A stretch of 64,000 bases of DNA from Leadbetterella sp. (GCA_019638185.1 JAHBUH010000001.1:299079-363078), one strand, 5' to 3'. Positions 46,383 through 55,477 are shown, numbered from the stretch's first letter. Made by a program: numbers and translations. Notes: generated from the letters alone by a model not told the origin.

Positions 46383-47774
46383 ATGAACAAAATATTATTT
46401 TTTAGCCATGATCCTCTTTTAAATGAAATGTTTGCCGCCGGCGCCAGGGAGTCTTCCTGTGATATCATTATAGAATCGGATCTTCAGAAAGGAATAGAAA
46501 TCATTCGCAGCGGTCAGTGTCAATCGGTACTGGCCTGTGTTCCGTTAATGACAGAACGCTGCCCCCGGCGGATCTTAAAGAGTATACAGGAGGTAAATCC
46601 TTATATTCCGGTATTTTTTATCCTGAATGATCTTGATCTGGCCCTGGCCATTTCCCTTACCAAACTGGGCGTGGAATACTGTTACACCCGGCCCTTCGCG
46701 GTGGAAATGGTACTTGAAAATATCCGGAAGACGTTGTCAGGCCGGATCCACCCGGTTATATTGCCCCAAAAAGACCCGGTTCCCCGGTACTTCTATGCTT
46801 CCAGTGAAGCAGCTACCCAGCTCTATGCCCAGATTGATACGGTAGCCGATACTAACTTTAAGGTGATCATCTATGGTGAAACGGGTACTGGTAAAGAGTC
46901 GGTGGCTAAAAGGTTGTGCAAAGGTATATTCAAAGACCGGCCCTTTATAGCGGTAGACTGCGGCTGTCTGAATCGGGAACTGGCCGCCAGTGAGCTGTTT
47001 GGGCATAAGAAAGGAAGTTTCAGTGGTGCCTTTGAAGATAAGACCGGGGCATTTGAAGCCGCTGATAACGGAACCATCTTCCTGGATGAAATAGGTAATC
47101 TCGACTACTCCGTTCAAATCCTGCTGTTAAGGGCCATAGAAGAGCGGAAAATAAAAAGAATAGGAAGCAATACTGAAATTGATATTAATGTACGGATCAT
47201 TGCAGCTTCTAATGAACGACTTTCTGAAGCGGTGGAGGCCGGAAGGTTTCGCGAAGATCTCTACTATCGCCTCAATGAATTTGAGATCAATATCCCACCG
47301 CTGCGGGAACGGATGGAAGACCTGGAACCTTTCATTAACTTCTTCATCTGGGAAACTAACCGGGATCTGAACAAAAATATTACCGGGGTCAGCCCGGCGC
47401 TTCTGAAGAAATTCCAGGCTTACTCCTGGCCGGGTAACCTCCGGGAACTGAAAAATGTGGTTCGCCGGGGCTGCCTGATGGCCGGCCGGGAAATCACCGC
47501 CGACTGCATGGCAGAAGATTTTATGGAGAAATTAAATGCCGAATATAAAGGCCGGGCGTTTCATGACAAATTTACGGATACGAGTCCGGCATATGCTGTG
47601 GGCGATCTGAAATACAAAAGCGTGATAGCTGAATACGAAGAGATCCTCAAAGTGCTGGAAGAAGAAAAGTACAATAAAAGCAGAACAGCACAGCGCCTTA
47701 ATATTAACCGGAAAACGCTCTATAATAAAATCAGCACCTACCATAAACTGATGAAAAGTCAGCGCATTTTGTGA
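46383..47774 (+). CDS. Sigma-54-dependent activator with degenerate receiver
   Basis: 463 residues from ATG 46383. Residues 1-120 look like a receiver fold (KILFFSHDPLLNEMFAAGAR), but the strand that should carry the phospho-accepting aspartate reads SVLACVPLM, with no Asp. The AAA+ domain has Walker A GETGTGKE near 165 and Walker B GTIFLDEIG near 230. The sigma-54 contact loop is GSFSGA instead of GAFTGA near 212. YSWPGNLRELKNVV is intact. A Fis-type HTH (SRTAQRLNINRKTLYNKI) ends the protein. It converges on a histidine kinase gene. Confidence 0.9.
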   Translation: MNKILFFSHDPLLNEMFAAGARESSCDIIIESDLQKGIEIIRSGQCQSVLACVPLMTERCPRRILKSIQEVNPYIPVFFILNDLDLALAISLTKLGVEYCYTRPFAVEMVLENIRKTLSGRIHPVILPQKDPVPRYFYASSEAATQLYAQIDTVADTNFKVIIYGETGTGKESVAKRLCKGIFKDRPFIAVDCGCLNRELAASELFGHKKGSFSGAFEDKTGAFEAADNGTIFLDEIGNLDYSVQILLLRAIEERKIKRIGSNTEIDINVRIIAASNERLSEAVEAGRFREDLYYRLNEFEINIPPLRERMEDLEPFINFFIWETNRDLNKNITGVSPALLKKFQAYSWPGNLRELKNVVRRGCLMAGREITADCMAEDFMEKLNAEYKGRAFHDKFTDTSPAYAVGDLKYKSVIAEYEEILKVLEEEKYNKSRTAQRLNINRKTLYNKISTYHKLMKSQRIL

Positions 47775-47807
47775 GGATAACGGGTCTGAAACAGGCAAAT
47801 TTCAAAT

Positions 47808-49838
47808 TCAGGAAACATCACGATCTCCCAAAAACAGGTGCAGTCCTTCTTTCTTAAACAAAAGCTTAACCGAGGTGCCCTGGTTTATCCTGCTGGAAAC
47901 CTCTACTTTTCCCTGTAGCTTGTCCATCAGGTCTTTACAAAGCACCAGGCCCACGCCCGAGCCTTTCTCCCCTTCGGTTCCTTCTGCACTGGTTTGGGTA
48001 CTGACAAAAAGCGATTTTAATGTTTCTGGATCCATGCCGATGCCGGAATCCTGTACCACAATACCGCTGTAATCGCCTTCTTCCACGCTGTAGAGCCGAA
48101 TCTCGCCGTGAGCCAGGGTAAACTTGGTGGCATTGTTAAGCACGTTCCGGAAAATGATCATCAGGTAGCTCTCATTGGCCTCTACCACGGCGTCACGGAC
48201 CTCATTGGTGATCCGGATGTTTTTCTGCCGGATATACGGTAGGTTGATTTCCAGTGACTTATGGACTATTTCGCGTAGGTTCATGGGCTTAAGGTCTGTT
48301 TTCCGGAACTTTAACTGGGACGCAGACCAGGTAAGGATATTGTCCAGCGTATTATAAATGGCTTTCGCTTTCAGGTTCACGCTTTTGAAATAAGGATTCA
48401 GCGCGCTGTCTTTATTCTTCCATTCATTCACATCCAGGATAGTGATCAGCTCGGCTACCGGGCTTCTCAGTTCATGGCTTAACAGCGAAAACAGCTTGTC
48501 TTTGATCTGGTTAGACTCCCGCAGGCTTTCGGTTTGGCGGGATATGGCTTTATTCTGTTTAAGAATTTTCCGGTTACGCACTTTGAGCTTCCTGAACAGT
48601 ATATAAACCGCCAGGCTGAAAATGATCAGTATCAGTACCAGGCTTAGCAGCAGTATTTTTTGCCTTTTTTCTTTTTCCAGCAACTGCCGCTGCATGGCGT
48701 TTTCCCGGTTTATAGACTCAAATTTGTTCTCCAGCGATTCCAGGTTCTTTAATTGAGTTACCAGCAGGTAGTTAATCTCATCGCGCTTATTCGACAGGCT
48801 GTCATCTATCCGGTAGATTTCTTTCCAGGCCTTTATAGCCTCCAGAGGAAGACCTTTTTTCTCTTTGATAATAGCATCGGTTTCGAGTATGGTGATATAC
48901 TCGTTATAGTTGTATAAAAGTGAGATATTCTTATTGGCCTCCTGGTTTAGAATTTCCGCCTTTTTAAGTTGGTTTCCCTTCAAATACGCAGCAGCCATGC
49001 CTGCATAAAAGGCGTTTTCAGGAAACAGTGATTCCTTTATGTTAGCGGTAGCGAGCTCTTCAAATATGGCAATGGCCTTTTGGGCCTGACCAGATTTTCG
49101 GTAGGTATTTGCAATATCCACTAAAAACGCTATTTCATCCAGAGCCGGTTCCGTTTTATTCTTTATTACCCGGTTTCTGAATTCGTAGTAAAGTTTTTCT
49201 TCATTATGTCCCTTTATTATGGCATTCTTTAGCCGGACTTTAAGGGTGAAAGTATGTGATAGCGTAGTGTCATTCGTGTACTGAAAGGCCTTTTCCGCAT
49301 AATAATCAGTTATCAGGGAATTGTTTGTGAAACTGGTGATATAGGATAGGAGGTGATAATTAACATATAGAGCCTTTTTCATCTGATTCTCCCGGGCAAA
49401 TTTCAGATTTTCAGATATCTGTTGAAGAGAGGCCTTTATAGCTCCCGCATCAAAACAGAGGGTGGCATGAGTATAACCGCTGCGGGCAATACCTTCTGCG
49501 TAATTTAATCTTAATGCCTCTTTGTATGCTTCAAGAGCATAACGGGCTGCATTTTTATAATCTTTTCCGGCTTTATAAGCAAGAGCGATATTCATGTTAA
49601 AGTCCACTATGATCTCCCGCATATTATTTTTTTGAGCTAAGTTTATTCCCTTGCCCGCATAATATAGCAGGGTGTCAATCTTTGACTCTGATGAGCCGGA
49701 AATCATGTCACGTGTAATTTGATAGATGCGGACCACTTCTAAAGAATCATTTCGAACCAAAGGACGGGCGGAGACAACCTGGAGTCCTAAAAAAACAAGA
49801 CAAAAAGAATGGAAAAGTTTATTTAAAAGGTACATCAT
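47808..49838 (-). CDS. TPR-containing sensor histidine kinase
   Basis: 676 residues. Signal peptide, then tetratricopeptide-type helices over about 60-360 (periplasmic), one membrane helix near 400-420 (ILLLSLVLILIIFSLAVYIL), a coiled coil, then the kinase. H-box LFSLLSHELRSPVAELI has the phosphorylatable His near 454. N-box IIFRNVLNNATKFT, G1 VVQDSGIGMD and G2 GEKGSGVGLVLCKDL are all intact. Noticeably AT-richer than core genes. No receiver protein with an aspartate is adjacent, and the convergent activator lacks one. Confidence 0.9.
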   Translation of the reverse strand: MMYLLNKLFHSFCLVFLGLQVVSARPLVRNDSLEVVRIYQITRDMISGSSESKIDTLLYYAGKGINLAQKNNMREIIVDFNMNIALAYKAGKDYKNAARYALEAYKEALRLNYAEGIARSGYTHATLCFDAGAIKASLQQISENLKFARENQMKKALYVNYHLLSYITSFTNNSLITDYYAEKAFQYTNDTTLSHTFTLKVRLKNAIIKGHNEEKLYYEFRNRVIKNKTEPALDEIAFLVDIANTYRKSGQAQKAIAIFEELATANIKESLFPENAFYAGMAAAYLKGNQLKKAEILNQEANKNISLLYNYNEYITILETDAIIKEKKGLPLEAIKAWKEIYRIDDSLSNKRDEINYLLVTQLKNLESLENKFESINRENAMQRQLLEKEKRQKILLLSLVLILIIFSLAVYILFRKLKVRNRKILKQNKAISRQTESLRESNQIKDKLFSLLSHELRSPVAELITILDVNEWKNKDSALNPYFKSVNLKAKAIYNTLDNILTWSASQLKFRKTDLKPMNLREIVHKSLEINLPYIRQKNIRITNEVRDAVVEANESYLMIIFRNVLNNATKFTLAHGEIRLYSVEEGDYSGIVVQDSGIGMDPETLKSLFVSTQTSAEGTEGEKGSGVGLVLCKDLMDKLQGKVEVSSRINQGTSVKLLFKKEGLHLFLGDRDVS

Positions 49839-50045
49839 CCCTGGTGGTCAGTTTGCTATCAAAAGTACTTTTTATTACTGAGAGATCAGGCTCATTTAAC
49901 AAAAAAAATACTTAAGGGAGTTACAGGTCGGAAAAAATTGACAATCGAAATGTTATGTGCCAAAGATTTCATTAATATTGTCTCATGTTGTTACTATTCG
50001 GGAAAGCCCCGTCTAAACGATGTATTTAAACTTACTAAACAAAAA

Positions 50046-50702
50046 ATGAACATTTCAGACTTAATTACCGGGGGTATTGGTTCAACCGTTACATCGTCAA
50101 TAGCCAGAATGCTGAACATTGATGAGAGCAAGGCCAAGTGGGTGGTGTCGGCAGCTGTGCCTTTGATAATTGCAGCGTTAAACTACAATGCCAAAAACAA
50201 AAACCAGGCCGGCAGCATTGATAATGCACTGGATCAGCACTCGGGCGGAATTCTGGGTAACCTTTCAGGGTTGCTTTCGGGCGGTGCCTCCGATGACGGA
50301 AACAAGATCATTGGCCATATCTTCGGAAATAACACCGGTTATGTTACCGATAACCTTTCTCAGAAATCAGGTCTCTCTACCGGTCAGGTAGGTAGCGTGC
50401 TGGCGGTGCTGGCGCCCGTGGTAATGGGTTACCTGGGTCAGCAGAAGCAGTCGCAGTCTTCTTCTGCCGCAGATCTTCTGGGTGGACTGCTGAGCGGTGC
50501 CGGACAGCAAAGTGGCGGCGGTGGCCTTCTGGGCGGACTGCTGGGTAGCGTGCTGGGTGGAGGTCGTCAGGAAGCAGCTCCTTCCGGTGGTGATGCCATG
50601 GGAGCACTGGCGGGTCTGGCCGGTGATTTCTTCAATAAAGGAAATAACTCTTCCCAGGCTGGAAATGTACTGGACAGCCTGGCCGGCTTATTCGGAAGAT
50701 AA
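50046..50702 (+). CDS. DUF937-family protein
   Basis: 218 residues from ATG 50046 (MNISDLITGGIGSTVTSSIA). DUF937 helical domain over the first about 130 residues, with KWVVSAAVPLIIAALNYNAK and SGLSTGQVGSVLAVLAPVVM. A Gly/Gln/Ser-rich repetitive segment follows (LLGGLLGSVLGGGRQ), then a short C-terminal helix. Related to YidB-like proteins; the function is unclear. The frame is open upstream to 49938 in AT-rich sequence that looks like leader, not protein. Confidence 0.82.
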   Translation: MNISDLITGGIGSTVTSSIARMLNIDESKAKWVVSAAVPLIIAALNYNAKNKNQAGSIDNALDQHSGGILGNLSGLLSGGASDDGNKIIGHIFGNNTGYVTDNLSQKSGLSTGQVGSVLAVLAPVVMGYLGQQKQSQSSSAADLLGGLLSGAGQQSGGGGLLGGLLGSVLGGGRQEAAPSGGDAMGALAGLAGDFFNKGNNSSQAGNVLDSLAGLFGR

Positions 50703-50723
50703 GATAAAGCCAAAATACCGAAA

Positions 50724-50818
50724 CTGCCTGAAAAGTATACAAACTGCAGGATAGGGAAGGGGAAAGCAGAAGCTGGAACCGGACTCCCGCTCCGTCAGTT
50801 TGTATACTTTTCGGGCAG
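50724..50818. repeat. 23-base inverted repeat with 49-base spacer
   Basis: Arms 50724-50746 and 50796-50818 match in 22 of 23 positions (core AAAAGTATACAAACTG). Located between the DUF937 gene and the large secreted protein gene. A second small hairpin (CCGTTCCG/CGGAACGG, about 50839-50866) follows. Confidence 0.8.
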
Positions 50819-50982
50819 AATCTATTTAGGGAGGGGTGCCGTTCCGCTAACCGGGTTCCGGAACGGTAAGCCGGATTACAGGCCCAAACTGCCCGCCCCG
50901 AAATAAAACCCCGCTTTCCATCCACGGTTTTACAGCCTCCGGTCGTTTCTAAATAAAAGCCTTGGTTTTGACAAAAAGCCTT

Positions 50983-53268
50983 ATGAAGAAAATAGGGATA
51001 GCACTTATACCCCTCTCGGTCATCCTGACCCTGAGCGCTCCTTTTCACCGCATCAAAGAATACGCAAAACAGGGATTTACGGCGGAAAATCACTTCCGGG
51101 AATCCGTAGTCCAGGATAAAAATGAAGTGATCCTGGGTTTCTGGGATGTCCCCGAACGCCTCCTGGTGGCCCGTAAATTTAAGGCAGGCTACTTCCTGGT
51201 ACAGCGGGATCCCGCCGCTACCTACCTGGTGCCGCGGGGAAAAAACCTGCTGAATGATCCGCGTACGGTGATTCAGAATAAAACCTTTCAACTTACCCTC
51301 CTGAAAAGCGCTGACAGCGACATCGGCGGGCTTTATCCTCCCGCTAATTTCCCGGTAGATGAAATGCCGGCGCTGGGTTACCGGCAGAACGACGAGGGCG
51401 AATGGGTCAAAGCCGGAGCCCTGACCACCGCCACCGTACCGGCTGGCATCACCGGCGTCATGAAATATGCATTGCCTAAAGGCAATAACACTACCGACTG
51501 GGAACAGTTTCCCGACCTGAACGTACCCCAGGGCATCACCCACGTGGGCGGCTACGGTTTTCCGCTCTATAAAAATGAAAAGCTGCAAAACGGGAAGCTA
51601 AACCTGTTCAGCAAAGGATTTACTAACCTGATTAACCTTAATGCCTTTCCGCGCAAAGTGTGGGAAGGGAAAAACAGCTACTATTTTAACCAGTTGCATT
51701 ACCTCCTGAAAGTAGCTGCCCGGAACATGGTGAAACAAGGCAAGACCGGCACTAAATACGGGAACATCACGGCCATCGCTAACCTGGATAACGCCAATAC
51801 GCAGATCCCGTATAACGGGGTCACCGTGGAAGGGGCCAAAGAGCTGGGCCGCCACCTGTATTATACCGCCTGCTGCGGTAACAGCATTGATGATCAGCGC
51901 TATAATATCCCGCAAAATGAGAGCGTGATCATGCTGGATGAAGAAAGCATGACGCCGCTTAACTGGGCGGGAGGCGACAGCTACGCTTTCCTGGGCTACC
52001 TGAACCAGGGCATGATGGAGGCAGCAGGCCCGGCATACCGGGTTTTCTGGTATGCCCAGCCGGTGCAGAAATGGTCGTTTGCCCATGCCACCCAGGGCGT
52101 CTCCCAGCTCACCGAAAAAGACATTGAAGCGGCCTTCACTGACGGCAACATCCTGATGAACAGCCCGGGCTGGAAAAACAGTGCCTGGTATGTGGACGCC
52201 ACCGGCGGCTACTCCAAGATTCCTTTCCTCAGTAACACCGATATCTACGAAAGAGCTGCTAACGGGAAAATTCTTTCCGACAAAGGCGGATTCCGGAAAT
52301 ACCGGAGCCAAAACTTTAACCTGAAGATCTATAACCGCACCATCCCCGTGCTGGCCACACCCGATGAAAACCTACGCTATGCCCTTTCTAACAGCAAAAC
52401 GGGCGAGCAACTCTTCGGCCGGCAATATGTGGACATTAACGCCGACGGTTCGGCCTCCATCAAGCGGGAATATGCCCGCAAAGGCTTCAGCTGGCACTAT
52501 AACGGCCTGGCACGGCCCTACCCAAGCTACTGGGAACCCGAAACCCGCATGTGGGTAGACGGCATTTACCGCCGTGCAGACGGCATCATGACTGACCTCC
52601 TCATGCTGGCCCGCCTGGAAAAAGGGCGGTGGGACATCTCCAAGGCTAACCTGAAATACAAGCTTTACGGCGAACACCGGCCCCAGACCGAACCCTGGAC
52701 CTTCGGCGGGAACTCCGTAGATGTCAGGGAAGTAGGAGAGAGCCAGATCTTTTACGATACCTTCATGCTGCTGATGTCGGGTGGGCAGGCCCTTTCTTCC
52801 TGGGACGACGGCTTTTACCGTGGCGAATTACCCGAAAAAGGGCAGCCCCTCTATAACAAAGACGACTACTGGGGCCGCTACCACTCCAAGCTGGCCGCCG
52901 TACAGACCGTCCTGAAGCCCCTGGAAGGCAGCCGTAGCGCCGACTGGACCTACATCCACTTTTATTACCCCTTCTGGGGCCGGAAAAACTCGGAAATCAT
53001 CTCTTCCGGCATCTACTTTAAAGGCAAGCTCTACGTATTTTTCCTGAATCCCACCCTGGAAAACCAGGAAAAGCAGCCGCTTACCCTCACCGCCGGCACC
53101 CAAACCTACCCCCTGGAGCTCACCGGTCATGAAGTTTACTACCAGGTGCTGGACGTGCCCCAGGGCTTAGACCCCAAAGACTTCAAACTGGCCTATACCA
53201 CCATTTACGGCCGCAAAGTGAAGGTAAACGGCAGGGTCACGAATAAAATAGGGGAGCATTATGAATAG
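50983..53268 (+). CDS. Large exported protein, not recognised
   Basis: 761 residues from ATG 50983. Signal peptide KKIGIALIPLSVILTLSAP. I cannot assign a family. The central part (about 240-480) has a strand-helix rhythm with VIMLDEESMTPLNWAGGDSY and AYRVFWYAQPVQKWSFAHAT, reminiscent of TIM-barrel glycosidases with acidic residues at strand ends. Aromatic-rich SFAHAT, YPSYWEPETRMWVDGIYRR and QALSSWDDGFYRGEL suggest carbohydrate binding. The C-terminal 90 residues read like a beta-sandwich (GIYFKGKLYVFFLNPTLEN). A glycoside-hydrolase-like role is inference only. Strong C-ending codon bias suggests good expression. Confidence 0.75.
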   Translation: MKKIGIALIPLSVILTLSAPFHRIKEYAKQGFTAENHFRESVVQDKNEVILGFWDVPERLLVARKFKAGYFLVQRDPAATYLVPRGKNLLNDPRTVIQNKTFQLTLLKSADSDIGGLYPPANFPVDEMPALGYRQNDEGEWVKAGALTTATVPAGITGVMKYALPKGNNTTDWEQFPDLNVPQGITHVGGYGFPLYKNEKLQNGKLNLFSKGFTNLINLNAFPRKVWEGKNSYYFNQLHYLLKVAARNMVKQGKTGTKYGNITAIANLDNANTQIPYNGVTVEGAKELGRHLYYTACCGNSIDDQRYNIPQNESVIMLDEESMTPLNWAGGDSYAFLGYLNQGMMEAAGPAYRVFWYAQPVQKWSFAHATQGVSQLTEKDIEAAFTDGNILMNSPGWKNSAWYVDATGGYSKIPFLSNTDIYERAANGKILSDKGGFRKYRSQNFNLKIYNRTIPVLATPDENLRYALSNSKTGEQLFGRQYVDINADGSASIKREYARKGFSWHYNGLARPYPSYWEPETRMWVDGIYRRADGIMTDLLMLARLEKGRWDISKANLKYKLYGEHRPQTEPWTFGGNSVDVREVGESQIFYDTFMLLMSGGQALSSWDDGFYRGELPEKGQPLYNKDDYWGRYHSKLAAVQTVLKPLEGSRSADWTYIHFYYPFWGRKNSEIISSGIYFKGKLYVFFLNPTLENQEKQPLTLTAGTQTYPLELTGHEVYYQVLDVPQGLDPKDFKLAYTTIYGRKVKVNGRVTNKIGEHYE

Positions 53269-53322
53269 CCCGAAATAAAAGATTAAATTTATACTTATTG
53301 ATAATTAACCTGTTAAAAGACT

Positions 53323-53844
53323 ATGAAACTATTTGTAAGCCTTTGTTTTGTTTTTTGTGCCTCGCTGACGGCCCGGGCACAGGGTTCCATGGATGAGATG
53401 ATTAAAGACTGGGAACGCGCCAAAGCCTACACCAAAGAGTACCTGGATGTGATGCCGGAATCCGGCTACGCCCTGAAGCCCACGCCTGAAATGCGCTCTT
53501 TTGCTGACCAGATGCTGCACCTTACTGATGCCCATTTTGGCTTTGTCTCTGCCGCTACCGGTGCCAAACCCGGACCCGGAATGAGCGAGCTGGAGAAAAG
53601 CACCGACAAGTCCAAAGAGACCGTTACCCGCCTGGTGCTGGCCGGCTACGACTTCGTGATCGACAATGCCAAAAAGATGACTCCGGAGCAGCTGAGTGAG
53701 AAAATCACCTTATTCGGCCGTTTCGAAATGACCAAAGGCGAGGCGCTGGCCAAGGCTTTTGAACACCAGACCCACCACCGCGGCCAAACCACCGTATACC
53801 TGCGGCTGGCAGGCGTAAAACCGCCCCAGGAGAAGCTGTTTTGA
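53323..53844 (+). CDS. Exported DinB-fold protein
   Basis: 173 residues: signal peptide KLFVSLCFVFCASLTARAQG, then a DinB four-helix domain with metal-ligand histidines in MLHLTDAHFGF and near the C-terminus in HQTHHRGQTTVYLRLAG. DinB-superfamily proteins bind a divalent metal; the substrate is unknown. Location directly after the large secreted protein (54-base gap, same strand) suggests possible co-transcription. It ends in a clear terminator. Confidence 0.88.
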   Translation: MKLFVSLCFVFCASLTARAQGSMDEMIKDWERAKAYTKEYLDVMPESGYALKPTPEMRSFADQMLHLTDAHFGFVSAATGAKPGPGMSELEKSTDKSKETVTRLVLAGYDFVIDNAKKMTPEQLSEKITLFGRFEMTKGEALAKAFEHQTHHRGQTTVYLRLAGVKPPQEKLF

Positions 53845-53848
53845 GACA

Positions 53849-53887
53849 ATAAAAAAGAGGCATGTGGGATACTGCATGCCTCTTTTT
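53849..53887 (+). terminator. Terminator after the exported DinB gene
   Basis: AAAAAGAGGCATG / CATGCCTCTTTTT hairpin with T-run. Confidence 0.85.
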
Positions 53888-53897
53888 CCTGGTAACG

Positions 53898-53997
53898 ATG
53901 CGGAGATTAGCAGGGTTAATCTCCGCATAAATAGCGGATATTAATTTGACATTGCGGAGAATAAGAGCTATATTTGCCGCTAATAATGCGGAGAATA
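53898..53997. promoter_or_regulatory. Array of GCGGAGATTA-type motifs before the fic gene
   Basis: Three direct copies of a TGCGGAGA(A/T)TA-type motif (53898-53910, 53951-53963, 53985-53997), one inverted copy (53917-53928) and a weaker copy (AGCGGATATTA, 53931-53943). The first direct and the inverted copy form a dyad. The last copy ends 4 bases before the start codon. Probably the operator of a DNA-binding repressor. Confidence 0.65.
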
Positions 53998-54001
53998 GAA
54001 A

Positions 54002-55108
54002 ATGTATATCCATCAATTAAAGAAATGGCCCCAATTTACATGGGACGACAACAAGATTGCGCCTCTGTTGATATCCGCACGCCATAAGCAAGGCCGTGTA
54101 CTGGGTAAAATGGAAAATCTGGGGTTCAACCTTCGGGAGGAAGCAACGCTTCAATCGCTGACGCAGGATGTGGTAAAGTCAAGTGAGATTGAGGGAGAAG
54201 TCCTGGATGCAGATCAGGTGCGTTCTTCCATAGCAAAGCGATTAGGTATAGAGATTGGAGGACTGACACTGTCCGACAGGCATGTTGACGGCGTGGTAGA
54301 CATGATGCTGGATGCAACACAGCATTATGAAAAACCTTTGAATGAGGAACGGCTGTTTAGTTGGCATAGCGCTTTATTTCCTACGGGCCGCACGGGAATG
54401 CAAAAGATAGTTGTCGGTAACTGGCGCGACAACCGAAAAGAAGATCCTATGCAGGTGGTGTCCGGGCCAATGGGGCGGGAGAAAATCCATTATCAGGCGC
54501 CGGATTCCGACCTTCTTGCAGCAGAAATGGCGCGTTTCATCGACTGGTTTAATTCTCCTGGTGATACAGACCCTGTTTTAAAAGCGGGAATTTCACATCT
54601 ATGGTTTGTCACCATTCACCCTTTTGATGATGGGAACGGACGTATTGCACGCGCTATTGCAGATATGCAATTGGCGCGGGCGGATAAAACCTCACAACGC
54701 TTCTACAGCATGTCCGCCCAAATACGCCTGGAACGCAACCGTTACTACGATATCCTGGAGCAAACGCAAAAAGGAACATTGGATATTACCGGGTGGCTAA
54801 ACTGGTTTCTTGCCTGTTATGAACGGGCTTTAACCCATACGGATCAAACGCTCGGTAAAGAGATCAGGAAAGCTAAATTTTGGGAGAATCCTCAACTTCT
54901 TTCCATTAATGAGCGACAACACATATTGCTCAATAAGCTCCTGGATGGATTTGAAGGGAAGTTGACCTCCTCTAAATGGGCCAAGATCGCTAAATGTTCT
55001 CAGGATACGGCAGCCCGCGATATACAGAATCTTATGGAGAGGGGCATCATGATAAAAGAAGAAGGCGGAGGAAGAAGCACCAGTTATGCCTTAAAAGAGG
55101 GATTTTAA
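54002..55108 (+). CDS. Fic-family AMPylase-like protein with winged helix
   Basis: 368 residues. N-terminal DUF4172-type segment (MYIHQLKKWPQFTWDDNKIA), then the Fic domain with the catalytic HPFDDGNGRIAR near residue 205, matching HPFx(D/E)GNGRxxR, so AMP transfer is expected. A class II inhibitory helix is upstream in VKSSEIEGE (S-x3-E-G) near residue 60, so the enzyme is probably self-inhibited. The C-terminus carries a winged-helix pattern, WAKIAKCSQDTAARDIQNLM, ending in RSTSYALKEGF. The gene is solitary, lower in GC than its neighbours, and has a motif array before it. Confidence 0.93.
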   Translation: MYIHQLKKWPQFTWDDNKIAPLLISARHKQGRVLGKMENLGFNLREEATLQSLTQDVVKSSEIEGEVLDADQVRSSIAKRLGIEIGGLTLSDRHVDGVVDMMLDATQHYEKPLNEERLFSWHSALFPTGRTGMQKIVVGNWRDNRKEDPMQVVSGPMGREKIHYQAPDSDLLAAEMARFIDWFNSPGDTDPVLKAGISHLWFVTIHPFDDGNGRIARAIADMQLARADKTSQRFYSMSAQIRLERNRYYDILEQTQKGTLDITGWLNWFLACYERALTHTDQTLGKEIRKAKFWENPQLLSINERQHILLNKLLDGFEGKLTSSKWAKIAKCSQDTAARDIQNLMERGIMIKEEGGGRSTSYALKEGF

Positions 55109-55230
55109 GCAGGCATCTAATCAACTCCAACGGTGGCCGCTACCGGATTTCGCCTGAGAAAAATACCTCTTCTGCATGATTTGGACTGATGGTGGTAACT
55201 TTTTTCTTGTTTTATCATTGTTTTAACAAA

Positions 55231-55266
55231 ACAAAACAGGCAGCTACAATTTCTTGTAACTGCCTG
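55231..55266 (-). terminator. Terminator of tRNA-Met
   Basis: Minus-strand hairpin CAGGCAGTTACAA / TTGTAGCTGCCTG followed by TTTTGTTTTG, just past the tRNA 3' end. Confidence 0.8.
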
Positions 55267-55274
55267 ATAATCGG

Positions 55275-55348
55275 TAGCGGGGAGCAGGATCGAACTGCCG
55301 ACCTTAGGGTTATGAATCCTACGCTCTAACCATCTGAGCTACCCCGCC
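55275..55348 (-). tRNA. tRNA-Met (CAU)
   Basis: 74 nucleotides on the minus strand. Acceptor GGCGGGG/CCCCGCT, D-arm AGCTCAGATGGTTAGAGC, anticodon loop TTCATAA (CAT), T-arm GGCAGTTCGATCCTGCT. CCA is not encoded. It lacks the three G-C pairs before the anticodon loop of an initiator, so it is an elongator Met or, less likely, a tRNA-Ile with modified CAU. Confidence 0.92.
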
Positions 55349-55362
55349 GTGTTTTGGAGGTG

Positions 55363-55393
55363 CAAAAATATAAAACTTTCCGGATTCCGGCAA
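55363..55393 (-). promoter_or_regulatory. tRNA-Met promoter
   Basis: Minus strand: TTG (55393-55391), 20 bases, TATTTTTG (55370-55363), 14 bases before the mature 5' end. Confidence 0.7.
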
Positions 55394-55477
55394 GAAAAAT
55401 GAAAATGTTATATAAAACTTCAAAAAAAACTTGATAAAGCACCTACTAATTAAGATATTGTAGAAAAAAGGACTTAT

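Noticed and set aside
53898-53997. The motif array before fic considered as a CRISPR-like array.
   Set aside because: Motifs are about 12 bases, unevenly spaced and in both orientations, with no spacers or cas genes.
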